Below the pieces are notes generated by a model. The model was not told where the DNA came from and searched no databases. It was given only the letters and a program-made list of their open reading frames with translations. Positions 28,734 through 38,559 of a stretch of DNA of 64,000 nt are shown piece after piece. The stretch lies in contig NZ_BCXD01000003.1 in the NCBI RefSeq assembly GCF_001894925.1, positions 1-64,000 on the forward strand, in the 5' to 3' direction. Source of the stretch: Rhodococcus rhodnii NBRC 100604 (GTDB taxonomy: Bacteria > Actinomycetota > Actinomycetes > Mycobacteriales > Mycobacteriaceae). The position numbers and the translations under genes were made by a program. The first letter of the stretch is position 1, and every line of letters begins with the position of its first letter.

Positions 28734-30437
28734 TCAGAACATCGAATACAGCTGGGCCATCGGAAGTTCGGTGGCGGGCGCGGGCTCGACGACGTCGCCG
28801 TCGACGCGAATCGTGAACGTCTCGGGATCGATCTCGATCGACGGGAGCGTGTCGTTGTTCACCATGTCCGCCTTGCCGATACCGCGGGTGTCCTTCACGG
28901 CGGCGAGCGCCCGCGTCAGGCCGAGGCGGTCGGCGAGACCGTCCTCGATCGCGGCGGGGGAGACGAACGAGAGCGACAGCTGCGCGCCGATCGTGTCGCC
29001 GAACGACGGCCGCATCAGCAACGGCTGCGGCGTGGGGATGGACGCGTTCGGGTCGCCGAGCGCGCCCCACGCGAGGGCGCCGCCCTTGAACACCACGGCG
29101 GGCCGCACCCCGAAGAACGCCGGATCCCACAGCGCGAGGTCGGCGAGCTTGCCCACCTCGACCGACCCGATCTGATCGTCGAGCCCGTGCGCGACCGCGG
29201 GATTGATCGTGTACTTCGCGACGTAGCGTCGCGCGCGCTCGTTGTCGGCGGGCAGCGAGTCGCCCAGCGATCCGCGTCGCTGCTTCATGACGTGTGCGAC
29301 CTGCCACGTGCGGGTGATGACCTCGCCGATCCGGCCCATCGCCTGCGCGTCGGACGACGTGATCGACATCGCGCCCATGTCGTGCAGGACGTCCTCGGCC
29401 GCGATCGTCGTCGCACGGATGCGCGACTCGGCGAACGCGAGATCCTCGGGGACGTTCGGGTTGAGGTGATGGCACACCATGAGCATGTCGAGATGCTCGG
29501 CCACGGTGTTCACGGTGTGCGGCAGCGTCGGATTCGTCGAACCCGGGATCACGTTCGGTAGCCCCGCGACGGTCATGATGTCGGGTGCGTGACCGCCGCC
29601 CGCGCCCTCGGCGTGGAACGCGTGGATCGAGCGGCCGCCGATCGCCCCGATCGTCGAGTCGACGTAGCCGGCCTCGTTGAGGCTGTCCGAGTGCAGCGCG
29701 ACCTGCAGGCCCCACTCGTCGGCGGCGCGCAACGCAGCGTCGATCGCGGCGGGGGTCGATCCCCAGTCCTCGTGGACCTTGTAACCGCCGGCACCACCGA
29801 GTGCCTGTTCGCCGAGACCCGCTGCGCTGACGGTGTTTCCCTTGCCCAGGAGCAGGAAGTTCATCGGATACGGGTCGAGCGCGCGGTGCATGTTGCCGAG
29901 GTGCCATGCGCCCGGCGTCACCGTCGTCGCCTTGCTGCCCTCGCTCGGCCCGGTGCCGCCGCCCGCGAGCGTCGTGAGCCCGGTCGCGAGCGCCTCGTGG
30001 ATCTGGGACGGCGACAGGAAGTGCACGTGGAGATCGATCCCGCCCGCGGTGAGGATCTTCCCCTCGCCCGACACCACGTCGGTGGACGGGCCGATCTGCA
30101 GGTCCGGGTGCACGCCGTCCGCGACGTCGGGGTTGCCGGCGCGGCCGAGCGCGACGATGCGGCCGTCGCGAATCCCGACGTCCGCCTTCACGACTCCCCA
30201 CCAGTCGAGGACGATCGCGTTGGTGATGACGGTGTCGGGTGCGCCCTGCGCGCGCGTCGTCGTGCCTTGCGCCATCGACTCGCGGATCGACTTGCCACCG
30301 CCGAACACGGCCTCCTCGCCGCCGATCGTGAGATCGCGTTCGACCTCGATCCACAGATCGGTGTCGGCGAGCCGGACCTGATCACCGGTCGTGGGGCCGT
30401 AGAGCGCGGCGTACTTGGCCCGCGAGATCTCAACCAT
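28734..30437 (-). CDS. ureC: Urease subunit alpha
   Basis: 567 residues, the catalytic subunit that hydrolyses urea to ammonia and carbamate at a di-nickel centre. Metal ligands and catalytic residues are intact: HVHF near 137, the carbamylated lysine in [15 protein letters not shown] (about residue 218), [17 protein letters not shown] near 270, the catalytic histidine in [16 protein letters not shown] near 320, and SSDAQAMGR near 362. Length equals the family norm. ATG overlaps ureB by 8 bp. All active-site residues being present argues for a functional enzyme. Confidence 0.97.
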   Translation of the reverse strand: MVEISRAKYAALYGPTTGDQVRLADTDLWIEVERDLTIGGEEAVFGGGKSIRESMAQGTTTRAQGAPDTVITNAIVLDWWGVVKADVGIRDGRIVALGRAGNPDVADGVHPDLQIGPSTDVVSGEGKILTAGGIDLHVHFLSPSQIHEALATGLTTLAGGGTGPSEGSKATTVTPGAWHLGNMHRALDPYPMNFLLLGKGNTVSAAGLGEQALGGAGGYKVHEDWGSTPAAIDAALRAADEWGLQVALHSDSLNEAGYVDSTIGAIGGRSIHAFHAEGAGGGHAPDIMTVAGLPNVIPGSTNPTLPHTVNTVAEHLDMLMVCHHLNPNVPEDLAFAESRIRATTIAAEDVLHDMGAMSITSSDAQAMGRIGEVITRTWQVAHVMKQRRGSLGDSLPADNERARRYVAKYTINPAVAHGLDDQIGSVEVGKLADLALWDPAFFGVRPAVVFKGGALAWGALGDPNASIPTPQPLLMRPSFGDTIGAQLSLSFVSPAAIEDGLADRLGLTRALAAVKDTRGIGKADMVNNDTLPSIEIDPETFTIRVDGDVVEPAPATELPMAQLYSMF

Positions 30438-30795
30438 CGAGCGATCCCTCCTGCGCGGCGAGTGCGTCCGCGTACTCCGAGTCGATCTGGATGCCGGGTA
30501 CCCGGCGACGCCCCCGCAGCGCGACTGCGGCGACCTCGCGCGAGGCACCGGGCTCGAACCGCTGCGACGTCCCGGCCGGCACATCGAGCCGGAAGCCGAC
30601 GGCACGATCGCGGTCGAAGACGAGCGCGGGATTCGCGTCGGGCAGATGCAGGTGCGAGCCGATCTGCACCGGGCGGTCGCCGCTGTTCTCGATCACGAGC
30701 GTGATGCGCTCGTCCGCGCCGCGATCGGCGTTGAGCTCGACGGTTCCCTCGCGGGTGCGGATCGCACCGGGGCCGGAACTGCTGCTGGACATCAC
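30430..30795 (-). CDS. ureB: Urease subunit beta
   Basis: 121 residues. The family core is clear ([57 protein letters not shown]). The N-terminal Ser-rich leader [18 protein letters not shown] is 10-15 residues longer than in many relatives, so initiation one codon later is possible. It forms the urease trimer with UreA and UreC. It overlaps ureC by 8 bp and is separated from ureA by 74 bp containing a tandem 14-bp repeat. Confidence 0.94.
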   Translation of the reverse strand: MMSSSSSGPGAIRTREGTVELNADRGADERITLVIENSGDRPVQIGSHLHLPDANPALVFDRDRAVGFRLDVPAGTSQRFEPGASREVAAVALRGRRRVPGIQIDSEYADALAAQEGSLDG

Positions 30796-30820
30796 ATTTC
30801 CTTCTGCTCGTGGCTCGAGG

Positions 30821-30848
30821 ACGGGGGCTCGGGAACGGGGGCTCGGGA
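30821..30848. repeat. Two tandem 14-bp copies between ureA and ureB
   Basis: ACGGGGGCTCGGGA occurs twice without a gap (30821-30834 and 30835-30848) in the 74-bp spacer between ureA and ureB. The spacer is unusual because every other junction in the operon overlaps or is only 8 bp. It may tune relative expression or be a neutral slippage duplication. Confidence 0.85.
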
Positions 30849-30869
30849 CGTGACTCGGGAGATGAGGTC

Positions 30870-31172
30870 TCAGGAAATGGGGTCGTGGAGCGTCACGAGT
30901 TTGCGGCCGTCCGGGAAGGTCGCCTCGACCTGGACGTCGTGGATCATGTCGGCCACGCCGGGCATGACGTGCTCGCGGCGCAGTACGTCGCGACCCTCGG
31001 ACATGAGATCGGCCACCCGCGCGCCGTCACGTGCCCGCTCGATCACCCACGTGCTCAGCAGCGCGATCGACTCGGGATAGTTGAGCAGAACACCACGGGC
31101 ATGGCGGTCCCGTGCGACCATGCCGGCGACCGACAGCAGCAGCTTCTCCTGCTCGGCGGGCGAGATGTTCAT
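30870..31172 (-). CDS. ureA: Urease subunit gamma
   Basis: 100 residues, the standard UreA length: [20 protein letters not shown] at the start, [20 protein letters not shown] near 38, and the C-terminal [23 protein letters not shown] with GGGAGGACCG directly upstream was preferred over an ATG 11 codons earlier. It is first in the ureABCFGD operon; the promoter must lie in the 191-bp divergent region shared with pepN. Confidence 0.96.
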   Translation of the reverse strand: MNISPAEQEKLLLSVAGMVARDRHARGVLLNYPESIALLSTWVIERARDGARVADLMSEGRDVLRREHVMPGVADMIHDVQVEATFPDGRKLVTLHDPIS

Positions 31173-31363
31173 CGGTCCTCCCGTGGATGTCGGCCGTCTC
31201 GACACGATCCGGCGCTGCCGAATCTACCGGTGGCGGGCACGCGGTCGTCGGTACGGACTTCTATCCCACGCACGTGTCGGGTGTGTTAAGTACGGCCGTG
31301 GCCTCGCGGTTCGTCCCCGGTTCGCCGCGTCGCGTCGGCACGTGCGGGGACGGCAGTGGCACG

Positions 31364-33870
31364 ATGCATGAGGTGACCAGTACGAGCGGGGACAGCAGCA
31401 CGAGTACGAGCGCGAATCTGACGCGTGAGGAGACACGCGAGCGGTCCCGGCACGTCGAGGTGCTCGAGTACCGGGTCGAACTCGACCTCCGCGCCGCGCG
31501 GGATCCGGACGTCGAGACCTTCACCACCCGGACGATCGTGGAGTTCGCGGCGACGACGGACGAGACGTGGCTCGACTTCCTCGGCGCCGACGTCTCGCGC
31601 GTGACACTCAACGGCGAGACGGTCGAGGTGGACTACGACGGCGCGCGCATCCGTGTGCCCGGGCTGCACCGGATCAACGCGGTCGCGGTCGAGGCGACGG
31701 CGTACTACAGCCGCTCCGGCGAGGGCCTGCATCGCTACGTCGACCCGGAAGACGGCGAGACGTACCTGTACACGCAGTACGAGCCCGCGGACGCTCGCCG
31801 GGTCTTCGCATGCTTCGAGCAGCCCGATCTCAAGGCCGGTTTCGTGTTCGACGTCCACGCCCCCGCGGGATGGGTCGTGCTGTCGAACGCGCGGCCGCGC
31901 AGCACCGGCCCCGAGCGCGTCGTGTTCGAGCGGACCCTGCCGATCTCGACGTACATCACGGCGATCGTCGCCGGGCCGTACCACTCGGCCACCGGTACGT
32001 GGCGGCGCGGCGATCTCACGGTGCCGCTCGGCGCGTACTGCCGGGCATCGCTCGCCGAACACTTCGATCCGGAGGACATCTTCGAGATCACCCGGCAGGG
32101 ACTCGACTACTACCACGAGGTCTTCGACTACCCGTATCCGTTCGGCAAGTACGACCAGGTCTTCGTGCCGGAGTACAACCTCGGTGCGATGGAGAATCCG
32201 GGCTGCGCACGTTCACCGAGTCGTACGTCTTCCGCGGCACCGCGACCGACGACCAGTACGAGCGCCGCGCGAACACGATCCTCCACGAGATGGCCCACAT
32301 GTGGTTCGGCGATCTCGTGACGATGACGTGGTGGGACGATCTGTGGCTCAAGGAGTCGTTCGCCGACTTCATGGGTGCCCTCGCGAGTGCCGAGGCGACC
32401 CGGTTCACCGGTGCGTGGGTGACCTTCGCGAACCGGCGCAAGGAGTGGGCCTACCAGCAGGACCAGCTCCCGACGACTCACCCGATCGTCGCCGACGTGC
32501 CCGACCTCGAGGCCGCGAAGCTGAACTTCGACGGCATCACGTACGCGAAGGGCGCGAGCGTCCTGAAGCAGCTCGTGGCGTTCGTCGGCCGCGACGCCTT
32601 CCTCGCCGGCGTCCGCAGGTACTTCCGCACATTCGAGTTCGCGAACACCACACTCGACGACCTGCTGACGGCGCTCTCGACCGAATCGGCCCGCGACCTC
32701 ACCGAGTGGTCGCGGGCCTGGCTCGAGTCGACCGGCGTCTCGGTGCTCGAGCTCGAGGCGAGCCGGCTGGAGCAGACCCTGCCGAAGCCGCATCGCCTCG
32801 CGGTCGGGGTGTACGACGCAGACGACGCGGGCGCACTCGTGCGCACCGATCGGGTGGCCGTCGAGATCACCGGCCCGCAGACACCCGTCGAGACGCCCGG
32901 CGGCGCCCTCGTCGTCGTCAACGACGACGACCTCACGTACGCGATCACACGGCTGGACGACCGCTCGCTCGACACCGCCGAACACTCGCTCGCCCGCGTC
33001 GCCGACGCGATGCCGCGGGGCCTCGTGTGGTCGTCGCTGTGGAACGCGACCCGCGACGCCGTGCTGCCGGTCCCGCGGTACCTCGCGATCGTCACCGCGC
33101 AGGCGCCGGGGGAAACACACGTCGGTCTCCTCGCGGGAGTGCTCGCGAACGCGGGATTCGCGATCGAGCGGTACCTCCCGCCGTCGCGGCGTCCGGCCGC
33201 GCGCACCGCACTGCTCGACCTCGCGTGGCAGGCGCTGCACGACGCCGAGCCGGGAAGCGGACTCCAGCTCACGTGGGCGCGTGCGGTCGCGTCCGCGGCG
33301 TCCCGGACCGACGGCCGCGCCGCCGACGTCCGCGCGCTCCTCGCGGGCGAGGCCACCGTTCCGGGGCTGCGTCTCGACCCCGACCTGCGGTGGGCGCTGT
33401 GGACGGCACTGGCCGCCACAGGAAACGCCGATCTCGCCGATCTCGACGGCGAACTCGCGCGCGACGACACCGGATCCGGGGCCGTCGCCCACGTCCGTGC
33501 CGCGGCAGCACGGCCCGATCCGGAGGTCGCCGCTGCCGCCCGGCACGCGATCCACGACGACCGGTCGCTGTCCAACGACCGGATCGGCGCCCTCGTCGCG
33601 GGCCTGCGGACCGGTCCCGCCGCGCCGACGCCGAGCCGATACGTTGCCGACTACTTCGCCTCGCTGCGGCAGGTCTGGGCAGAGCGCAGTATCGAGATCG
33701 CGCGGCGCATCGTCGTCGGGCTCTTCCCGGCGACGGACGACACCGAGGCCGTCGACACCTGGCTCGCCGACAACGGCGACGCACCGGGTGCCCTGCGCAG
33801 GCTCGTCGTCGAACAGCGCGACGGGCTCGCCCGCGCGTTGCGGGTGCAGGCGGCGGGCGAGCCGTCGTGA
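31364..33870 (+). pseudogene. pepN: Aminopeptidase N (M1 family) with frameshift
   Basis: A full-length M1 aminopeptidase is encoded in two frames. From 31364 the frame runs through the substrate motif GAMENPG (about residues 274-280), then breaks. From about 32208 the shifted frame continues TFTESYVFRGTATDDQYERR, the zinc motif HEMAH with WLKESFADF downstream, and on to 33870. The family reads GCVTFTE where this sequence has TGC-GC-ACG-TTC, so one base (expected T of GTC) is missing between 32207 and 32208. Restored, the protein would be about 835 residues, normal for the family. Everything else is intact, so this is either a very recent inactivation or a sequencing error. The stop overlaps the Nudix GTG. 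Confidence 0.88.
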
Positions 33871-34490
33871 CCGCCCGGGCGCCGCTGACCCCCGCGGCGA
33901 TCGAGGACGCACTCGGCCGATTCCCGCTCCGCGAGACCCCGATCGCCGACGGTGCCGCGACCCGGGCCGCCGCCGTCGCGATCGTTCTCGTCCGCGGTGC
34001 GGACGGGCAGGTGATGCCGCTCACCCGCAGACCGGGGCGGATGCGCGCGCATCCCGGGCAGTTCGCGCTGCCCGGCGGCTCGCTCGACCCCGGCGAGACC
34101 GCCGCCGAGGCGGCGCGCCGCGAACTCGAGGAGGAACTCGGCATCACCGTCGGGCCGGGTGGTGTCCTCGGCAGACTCGACGACTACGTCACCCGCTCGG
34201 GCTACGTGATCTCCCCGGTCGTGCTGTGGAGCGACGCCGACTTCCGCGACATCGTCCCGAGCCCGGACGAGGTCGCCGCCGTCTACGACGTCACGCTCGA
34301 CGAGATCGACGTCGATCCCGTCTTCGTCGCGATCGACGAATCGCCCCGCCCCGTCGTGCAGTGGCCGCTGCGAGGGCACCGCATCCACGCGCCGACGGGT
34401 GCGATCGTCCACCAGTTCCGCGAAGTCGTGCTCCGCGGCCGCGACACCCGCGTCGCCGACTACGAACAGCCGGTCTTCGCATGGCGCTGA
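33867..34490 (+). CDS. CoA-pyrophosphatase-type Nudix hydrolase
   Basis: 207 residues. The signature LTRRPGRMRAHPGQFALPGG (about residues 49-68), immediately before the Nudix box SLDPGETAAEAARRELEEEL, is characteristic of the YeaB/NUDT7 group that hydrolyses CoA and its derivatives to 3',5'-ADP and phosphopantetheine. GTG overlaps the pepN stop (GTGA). If pepN is really broken, translational coupling from the upstream gene would be lost here. Confidence 0.88.
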   Translation: MTARAPLTPAAIEDALGRFPLRETPIADGAATRAAAVAIVLVRGADGQVMPLTRRPGRMRAHPGQFALPGGSLDPGETAAEAARRELEEELGITVGPGGVLGRLDDYVTRSGYVISPVVLWSDADFRDIVPSPDEVAAVYDVTLDEIDVDPVFVAIDESPRPVVQWPLRGHRIHAPTGAIVHQFREVVLRGRDTRVADYEQPVFAWR

Positions 34491-34537
34491 CGCGTCGTGC
34501 TGGTCGCGGCGTCGGCGGCTGTGAGAGAGTGACGCGC

Positions 34538-35173
34538 GTGCCGGAATCGCGCGAGGATCGAGAGAGCGAGCGCGTGGACCGGCTGTATTCGCGGGACCGG
34601 ATCCTGACCGTTCCCAATGCGCTGAGCGCCGTGCGGCTGATCGGTGTGCCCGTCTTCCTGTGGCTCGTCCTCGTCGTCGAGGCCGACGGCTGGGCGTTCG
34701 CGCTTCTCGTCGTGAGCGGCGCCACCGACTGGCTCGACGGCAAGCTCGCCCGCGTCCTCGACCAGATGTCGACCCTCGGCAGGCTGCTCGATCCGCTCGT
34801 CGACCGGCTCTACGTCGTGTCCACGCTCGTCGCGTTCGTCGCCCGCGATTTCGTCCCGTGGTGGGTCGCGGCGCTGCTCATCGGCCGCGACGTCGTGCTC
34901 GCGGCGACCCTGCTGATCTACCGGCGGCGCGGACTCGATCCGCCCGAGGTCATGTACATCGGCAAGGCCGCGACGTTCGTGCTCATGGTGGGACTGCCGC
35001 TCGTGCTGCTCGCGCAACTCGACTTCGCCGGTCTCGCGATCGCGGCGACGGCGTTCGCGCTGCTCGGCTGGGGCACCGCGCTCTACGTCTGGACGGGCCT
35101 GCTGTACCTCGCGAAGTCCGTCGTCGTGGCGCGGACGATCCCGCCGCGGCGCCGCGAACCGGAGCGGCCGTGA
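34538..35173 (+). CDS. CDP-alcohol phosphatidyltransferase (PgsA2-like)
   Basis: 211 residues, integral membrane. The catalytic CDP-alcohol motif is complete: DGKLAR, eight residues, then GRLLDPLVD (about 67-90). About five hydrophobic helices are seen (for example LIGVPVFLWLVLVVEADGWA, VMYIGKAATFVLMVGLPLVL). It corresponds by position to Rv1822 (pgsA2), one of several phosphatidylglycerophosphate/cardiolipin synthase paralogues in mycobacteria; the exact phospholipid is not deducible. The start is GTG at 34538, supported by GAGAG about 9 bases upstream, or an in-frame GTG three codons earlier. It overlaps the DUF881 gene by 4 bp. Confidence 0.87.
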   Translation: MPESREDRESERVDRLYSRDRILTVPNALSAVRLIGVPVFLWLVLVVEADGWAFALLVVSGATDWLDGKLARVLDQMSTLGRLLDPLVDRLYVVSTLVAFVARDFVPWWVAALLIGRDVVLAATLLIYRRRGLDPPEVMYIGKAATFVLMVGLPLVLLAQLDFAGLAIAATAFALLGWGTALYVWTGLLYLAKSVVVARTIPPRRREPERP

Positions 35174-36024
35174 GCGGGGCGTCACCGCCCGAGCGCCCAC
35201 CGCGCCGCAATCCCGTCCCGTCGCTGCTGCGCTCGCTCATGAACGAGCACCTCGACCCCGGTTATGCGGCCGCCGCACGGGACGGCATCACGCGGTCGCC
35301 CCGGAGCGCCGCACTGTGGCTCGTGGTGGGTGCGCTGATCGTCGGCGTCGTCACGGCGACGGCCTTCGTGCACGCCGCCGAGCGGATCCCAGGCACCGAG
35401 GAGGAACGCGGGCAGCTGCTCGCGTCCGTCCGCGACGCGCAGGAACGGTCGGGCACGCTCGCGGAGCGGCGCGACGAACTCGCCGCCGCCGTCGATGCGG
35501 GACGCCGCGAACGGTTCGAGGGCGACGCCGCGGGCCGCAGGACGATCGAACGACTCGCGGCCCTCGAGGACGCCGCGGCCGGAACCCCGGTCCGCGGACC
35601 GGGCATCGAGGTGACGGTGAGCGATCCCGCGGGCAGGCCGAACCTCTCCGACGCCGGGCAGCGGTCGGTGGACGGGCGCACCGTCGTGCTGGACCGCGAC
35701 CTGCAGGTCGTCGTCGACGCGCTGTGGGAGAGCGGTGCCGAAGCCGTCGCGGTCGGCGGCGTTCGGCTCGGGCCGGGAGCGACGATCCGGCGGGCCGGCG
35801 GCGCGGTCCTCGTGGACAATCAACCCGTCTTCTCGCCGTACACCGTCGCGGCGATCGGACCGCAGGGCCGGTTGCAGACGGGCTTCCTCGTGAGCGACGC
35901 CTACCTGCGTATGTCGAGCGTCGCGCAGCTCTACGGCATCGGCTTCACGGTCGACGAGAACGACGACATCGCTCTACCCGCTGCGGCGCCCCGCGAGACG
36001 CGGTCGGCGTACGTACCGCGGTGA
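35170..36024 (+). CDS. DUF881 membrane-anchored protein (Rv1823 type)
   Basis: 284 residues. A cytoplasmic leader is followed by one membrane helix (AALWLVVGALIVGVVTATAF, about 48-67), a short coiled coil (about 80-120) and the DUF881 fold: GTPVRGPGIEVTVSDPAG, LQVVVDALWESGAEAVAVGG, FSPYTVAAIGP. DUF881 proteins flank the small basic protein gene in many Gram-positive genomes, next to division or lipid genes, and have no assigned activity. GTG overlaps the phosphatidyltransferase stop. Confidence 0.87.
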   Translation: MSGASPPERPPRRNPVPSLLRSLMNEHLDPGYAAAARDGITRSPRSAALWLVVGALIVGVVTATAFVHAAERIPGTEEERGQLLASVRDAQERSGTLAERRDELAAAVDAGRRERFEGDAAGRRTIERLAALEDAAAGTPVRGPGIEVTVSDPAGRPNLSDAGQRSVDGRTVVLDRDLQVVVDALWESGAEAVAVGGVRLGPGATIRRAGGAVLVDNQPVFSPYTVAAIGPQGRLQTGFLVSDAYLRMSSVAQLYGIGFTVDENDDIALPAAAPRETRSAYVPR

Positions 36025-36046
36025 GAAGCATTCGGAGGTGAACGTG

Positions 36047-36412
36047 GTGAAGATCGGATCGGTCCGGATCGGTCCGGCGGTGTGGGGAGTGCTCGCGCTG
36101 CTCGTGGGCATCGTCGTCGGCGTCGTCGCTGCGCCGGACGTGCCCGACGCCGTCGCGCCCTACCTCCCGATCGCCGTCGTCGCGGCCCTCGATGCGGTCT
36201 TCGGGGGGCTGCGCGCGTACTTCGACGACATCTTCGACGCCAAGGTGTTCGTCGTCTCGTTCGTGTTCAACGTCCTCGTCGCCGCGCTCATCGTGTGGCT
36301 CGGCGATCAGCTCGGCGTCGGGACGCAGCTGTCGACCGCCATCGTCGTCGTGCTGGGCATCCGGATCTTCGGCAACGCCGCCGCCCTGCGCCGGCACCTG
36401 TTCGGGGCCTGA
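36047..36412 (+). CDS. sbp: Small basic protein (Sbp), membrane
   Basis: 121 residues, mainly hydrophobic: three helices (VWGVLALLVGIVVGVVAAPD, VFVVSFVFNVLVAALIVWLG, LSTAIVVVLGIRIFGNAAAL) with a conserved central AALDAVFGGLRAYFDDIFDAK. The family is conserved between two DUF881 genes in Actinobacteria and Firmicutes. The start at 36047 is favoured because GGAGG ends at 36038, 8 bases upstream; an in-frame GTG at 36038 overlaps that ribosome site and GTG at 36044 is the other alternative. Confidence 0.85.
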   Translation: MKIGSVRIGPAVWGVLALLVGIVVGVVAAPDVPDAVAPYLPIAVVAALDAVFGGLRAYFDDIFDAKVFVVSFVFNVLVAALIVWLGDQLGVGTQLSTAIVVVLGIRIFGNAAALRRHLFGA

Positions 36413-36415
36413 GCC

Positions 36416-37213
36416 GTGGCGGACGCGGAGAAGGAGAACGCGCAACCGGACGAGAGCCGGCCCGACGAGAGGACGCCGGCGGCGGCGCGCCGGCACGAGG
36501 TGCACGGCAGCGGCGGGTCGCGGCGGTCGCGGCTCGTGTTCGGTGTCGTCGTAGTGGTGCTGCTCGCGCTGCTCGGAACCGCCATCGCGACGCAGGTCCG
36601 CACGACCGACGCGGGCGACGCCCTCGACACCGCCTCGCCCGGCGACCTGCTCGCGGTGCTCGACACCGTGCATCGCCGCGAGGCGGCGCTGCGGCAGGAG
36701 ATCGCATCGCTCGAGAACACCCTCGCGACACTGGGTGCGGGCGGTGATCCCGCCGCGGCGCGCGACCAGGCCCGGGCGCGGCTCGACGAGCTCGAGATCC
36801 AGGTCGGTGCCGCCCGCGCGGCGGGGCCGGGCATCGTGCTGACGATCGAGGACCCGGGCCGCGGGGTCGGCCCGGACGTCCTGCTCGACGTGGTCCAGGA
36901 GTTGCGTGGAGCGGGGTCCGAGGCGATGCAGATCTCGGGGGCGCGCGCGCCGGCGCTCCGCGTCGGCGTCGACTCGTGGGTCGCGGGATCGCCCGGCGCA
37001 CTCGAACTCGACGGCGACCCGATCTCCGCCCCGTACACCGTCGTCGCGCTCGGTGATCCGCCGACGCTGGCCGCGGCGATGAACATCCCAGGTGGTGTCG
37101 TCGATCACGTCGCGAGGTCCGGGGGCAGGGTCGTCGTCGATCAATCGGACGAACTGCACATCGACTCCTTGCGAGAGCTCTCACCGCGCCAATACGCTCG
37201 GCCTGGCAATTGA
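36416..37213 (+). CDS. DUF881 membrane-anchored protein (Rv1825 type)
   Basis: 265 residues. A charged leader (residues 1-37), one membrane helix (LVFGVVVVVLLALLGTAIAT, about 40-59), a coiled coil (VHRREAALRQEIASLENTLA) and the DUF881 domain (GPGIVLTIEDPGRG, QELRGAGSEAMQISG, ISAPYTVVALG) are seen. GTG start 3 bp after sbp. It completes the DUF881-sbp-DUF881 sandwich; the two paralogues may form a heteromeric envelope complex with Sbp, which is inference from gene order only. Confidence 0.87.
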   Translation: MADAEKENAQPDESRPDERTPAAARRHEVHGSGGSRRSRLVFGVVVVVLLALLGTAIATQVRTTDAGDALDTASPGDLLAVLDTVHRREAALRQEIASLENTLATLGAGGDPAAARDQARARLDELEIQVGAARAAGPGIVLTIEDPGRGVGPDVLLDVVQELRGAGSEAMQISGARAPALRVGVDSWVAGSPGALELDGDPISAPYTVVALGDPPTLAAAMNIPGGVVDHVARSGGRVVVDQSDELHIDSLRELSPRQYARPGN

Positions 37214-37265
37214 CCGCGTCCGCCACCGGGCGGCCCGCGGCGCACAACCGAAAGGACCGTCACCC

Positions 37266-37673
37266 GTGAGCGATTCCTCGATTCCCAGCGATCTCCACTT
37301 CACGGAGGAGCACGAATGGATCAAGCGGACCGGACCGACGACCGTCCGCGTGGGAATCACCGACTACGCGCAGTCGCAGCTCGGTGACGTCGTCTTCGTG
37401 CAGCTTCCCGCCGTCGGCGACGCGGTGACCGCCGGTGAGTCGTTCGGCGAGGTCGAGTCGACGAAGAGCGTCTCCGACATCTTCGCGCCGCTCACGGCGA
37501 CGGTCGCCGCGATCAACGACGAGCTCGAGGGGAGCCCCGAACTCGTCAATTCGGCCCCGTACGAGGGCGGTTGGCTCGTCGATCTCGAGGCGGCCGACGA
37601 GGCCGGGCTCGACGAGGCACTGGACGCGATGCTCGACGGCGACGGGTACGCGAAGGTCACCGACGGCGCGTGA
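37266..37673 (+). CDS. gcvH: Glycine cleavage system H protein
   Basis: 135 residues. The lipoyl carrier shuttles the aminomethyl group between P, T and L proteins. The lipoylated lysine is K67 in GEVESTKSVSD, and the lead-in HFTEEHEWIK and the central GVVF-like DVVFVQLPAVGD are typical. GTG with GAAAGGA about 10 bases upstream. gcvP lies about 3.6 kb downstream, while gcvT is not in the window. Confidence 0.95.
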   Translation: MSDSSIPSDLHFTEEHEWIKRTGPTTVRVGITDYAQSQLGDVVFVQLPAVGDAVTAGESFGEVESTKSVSDIFAPLTATVAAINDELEGSPELVNSAPYEGGWLVDLEAADEAGLDEALDAMLDGDGYAKVTDGA

Positions 37674-38055
37674 ACGAGGCCCGCGGGAGCGTCGGTCGTG
37701 AAGAATCCGCGATGCGGCGCGGTGGCTTGCGTGTGCGTACGGCCCCGCGCGGGGTACGGTTCGAGGTGAATACATGTGTCCGCCGTGGTGAAGACCGCGG
37801 CGGAACCGGTATCGGTCGGGGAGTGCAGTCGGCACGTGATCGCGTCGCTCGTGATCGCGTCGCCACGGAACGATCACGTTCTCGTGGGTGTGCTCGCCCC
37901 ACCGATCGCGGTGGAGTGGTTGGATTGGACGAGTGGACCGCCTCGTGGACGAGACGACCGCCCGGTGCGGGCTCTCGTACACGAGGACGAGGTCCGGTGA
38001 CGGGGGCGTTTCGGGCCGGACGGTCCGCGAACGTCCGGACTGAGGAGGACGAACG
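37674..38055. other. 382-bp spacer between gcvH and garA
   Basis: No gene is supported here. A 15-bp tandem near-repeat, CGTGATCGCGTCGC plus T or C, lies at 37835-37849 and 37850-37864. A TACGGT hexamer at 37755-37760 could be a -10 element for garA, leaving a leader of almost 300 nt. A GGAGGACG ribosome site immediately precedes garA. An Arg-rich frame of about 97 codons from 37766 ends on the garA GTGA but has no recognisable family. Confidence 0.5.
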
Positions 38056-38559
38056 GTGAGCGATAACGGGAACACGACCGAGGGCAACGAGGGATACGAG
38101 AGCCCGGCGGAGACCACCTCGGTGTTCCGCGCCGACTTCCTGAAGGAGCTCGACAACACCTCGGGCGATCGGTCGGACGCACCCGTCTCGGGCGTCGAGG
38201 GACTGCCGGCCGGGTCGGCGCTGCTCGTCGTCAAGCGGGGCCCGAACGCCGGTTCGCGGTTCCTGCTCGATCAGGCGACGACGTCCGCGGGACGCCACCC
38301 CGACAGCGACATCTTCCTCGACGACGTGACCGTCAGCCGTCGTCACGCCGAGTTCCGCCAGGAGGACGACGAGTTCCAGGTCGTCGACGTCGGCAGCCTC
38401 AACGGCACCTACGTCAACCGTGAGCCGGTCGACTCCGCGGTGCTCGCGAACGGCGACGAGGTTCAGATCGGAAAGTTCCGCTTGGTCTTCCTCACCGGCC
38501 CGCGCGGCGCTGGCGGTTCGCAGGTGGGAGAGACATCGGCTGGTGCAGGTAGCCAGTGA
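38056..38559 (+). CDS. garA: FHA-domain regulator GarA (OdhI)
   Basis: 167 residues. The N-terminal ETTSVFR motif (residues 19-25) has the two adjacent threonines (20 and 21) phosphorylated by PknB/PknG in mycobacterial and corynebacterial homologues. The FHA domain follows: AGRHPDSDIFLDDVTVSRRH, VVDVGSLNGTYVNREPVDS. Unphosphorylated GarA binds and inhibits 2-oxoglutarate dehydrogenase and glutamate dehydrogenase, and phosphorylation makes it fold on itself and release them. Location after gcvH and a 4-bp overlap with the MerR gene match M. tuberculosis Rv1827-Rv1828. Confidence 0.95.
   Translation: MSDNGNTTEGNEGYESPAETTSVFRADFLKELDNTSGDRSDAPVSGVEGLPAGSALLVVKRGPNAGSRFLLDQATTSAGRHPDSDIFLDDVTVSRRHAEFRQEDDEFQVVDVGSLNGTYVNREPVDSAVLANGDEVQIGKFRLVFLTGPRGAGGSQVGETSAGAGSQ

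Noticed and set aside
31364-33870. Programmed ribosomal frameshift in pepN
   Set aside because: There is no slippery heptamer, and the other M1 aminopeptidases recalled are encoded in one frame; a missing base is simpler.
37835-37864. CRISPR-like array from the 15-bp repeats before garA
   Set aside because: Only two adjacent copies with no spacers and no cas genes.
37766-38059. A 97-codon Arg-rich ORF before garA, ending on its GTGA start
   Set aside because: Low-complexity composition, no recognisable family, and any open frame reaching a GTGA start must stop there; long chance frames are expected at this GC content.
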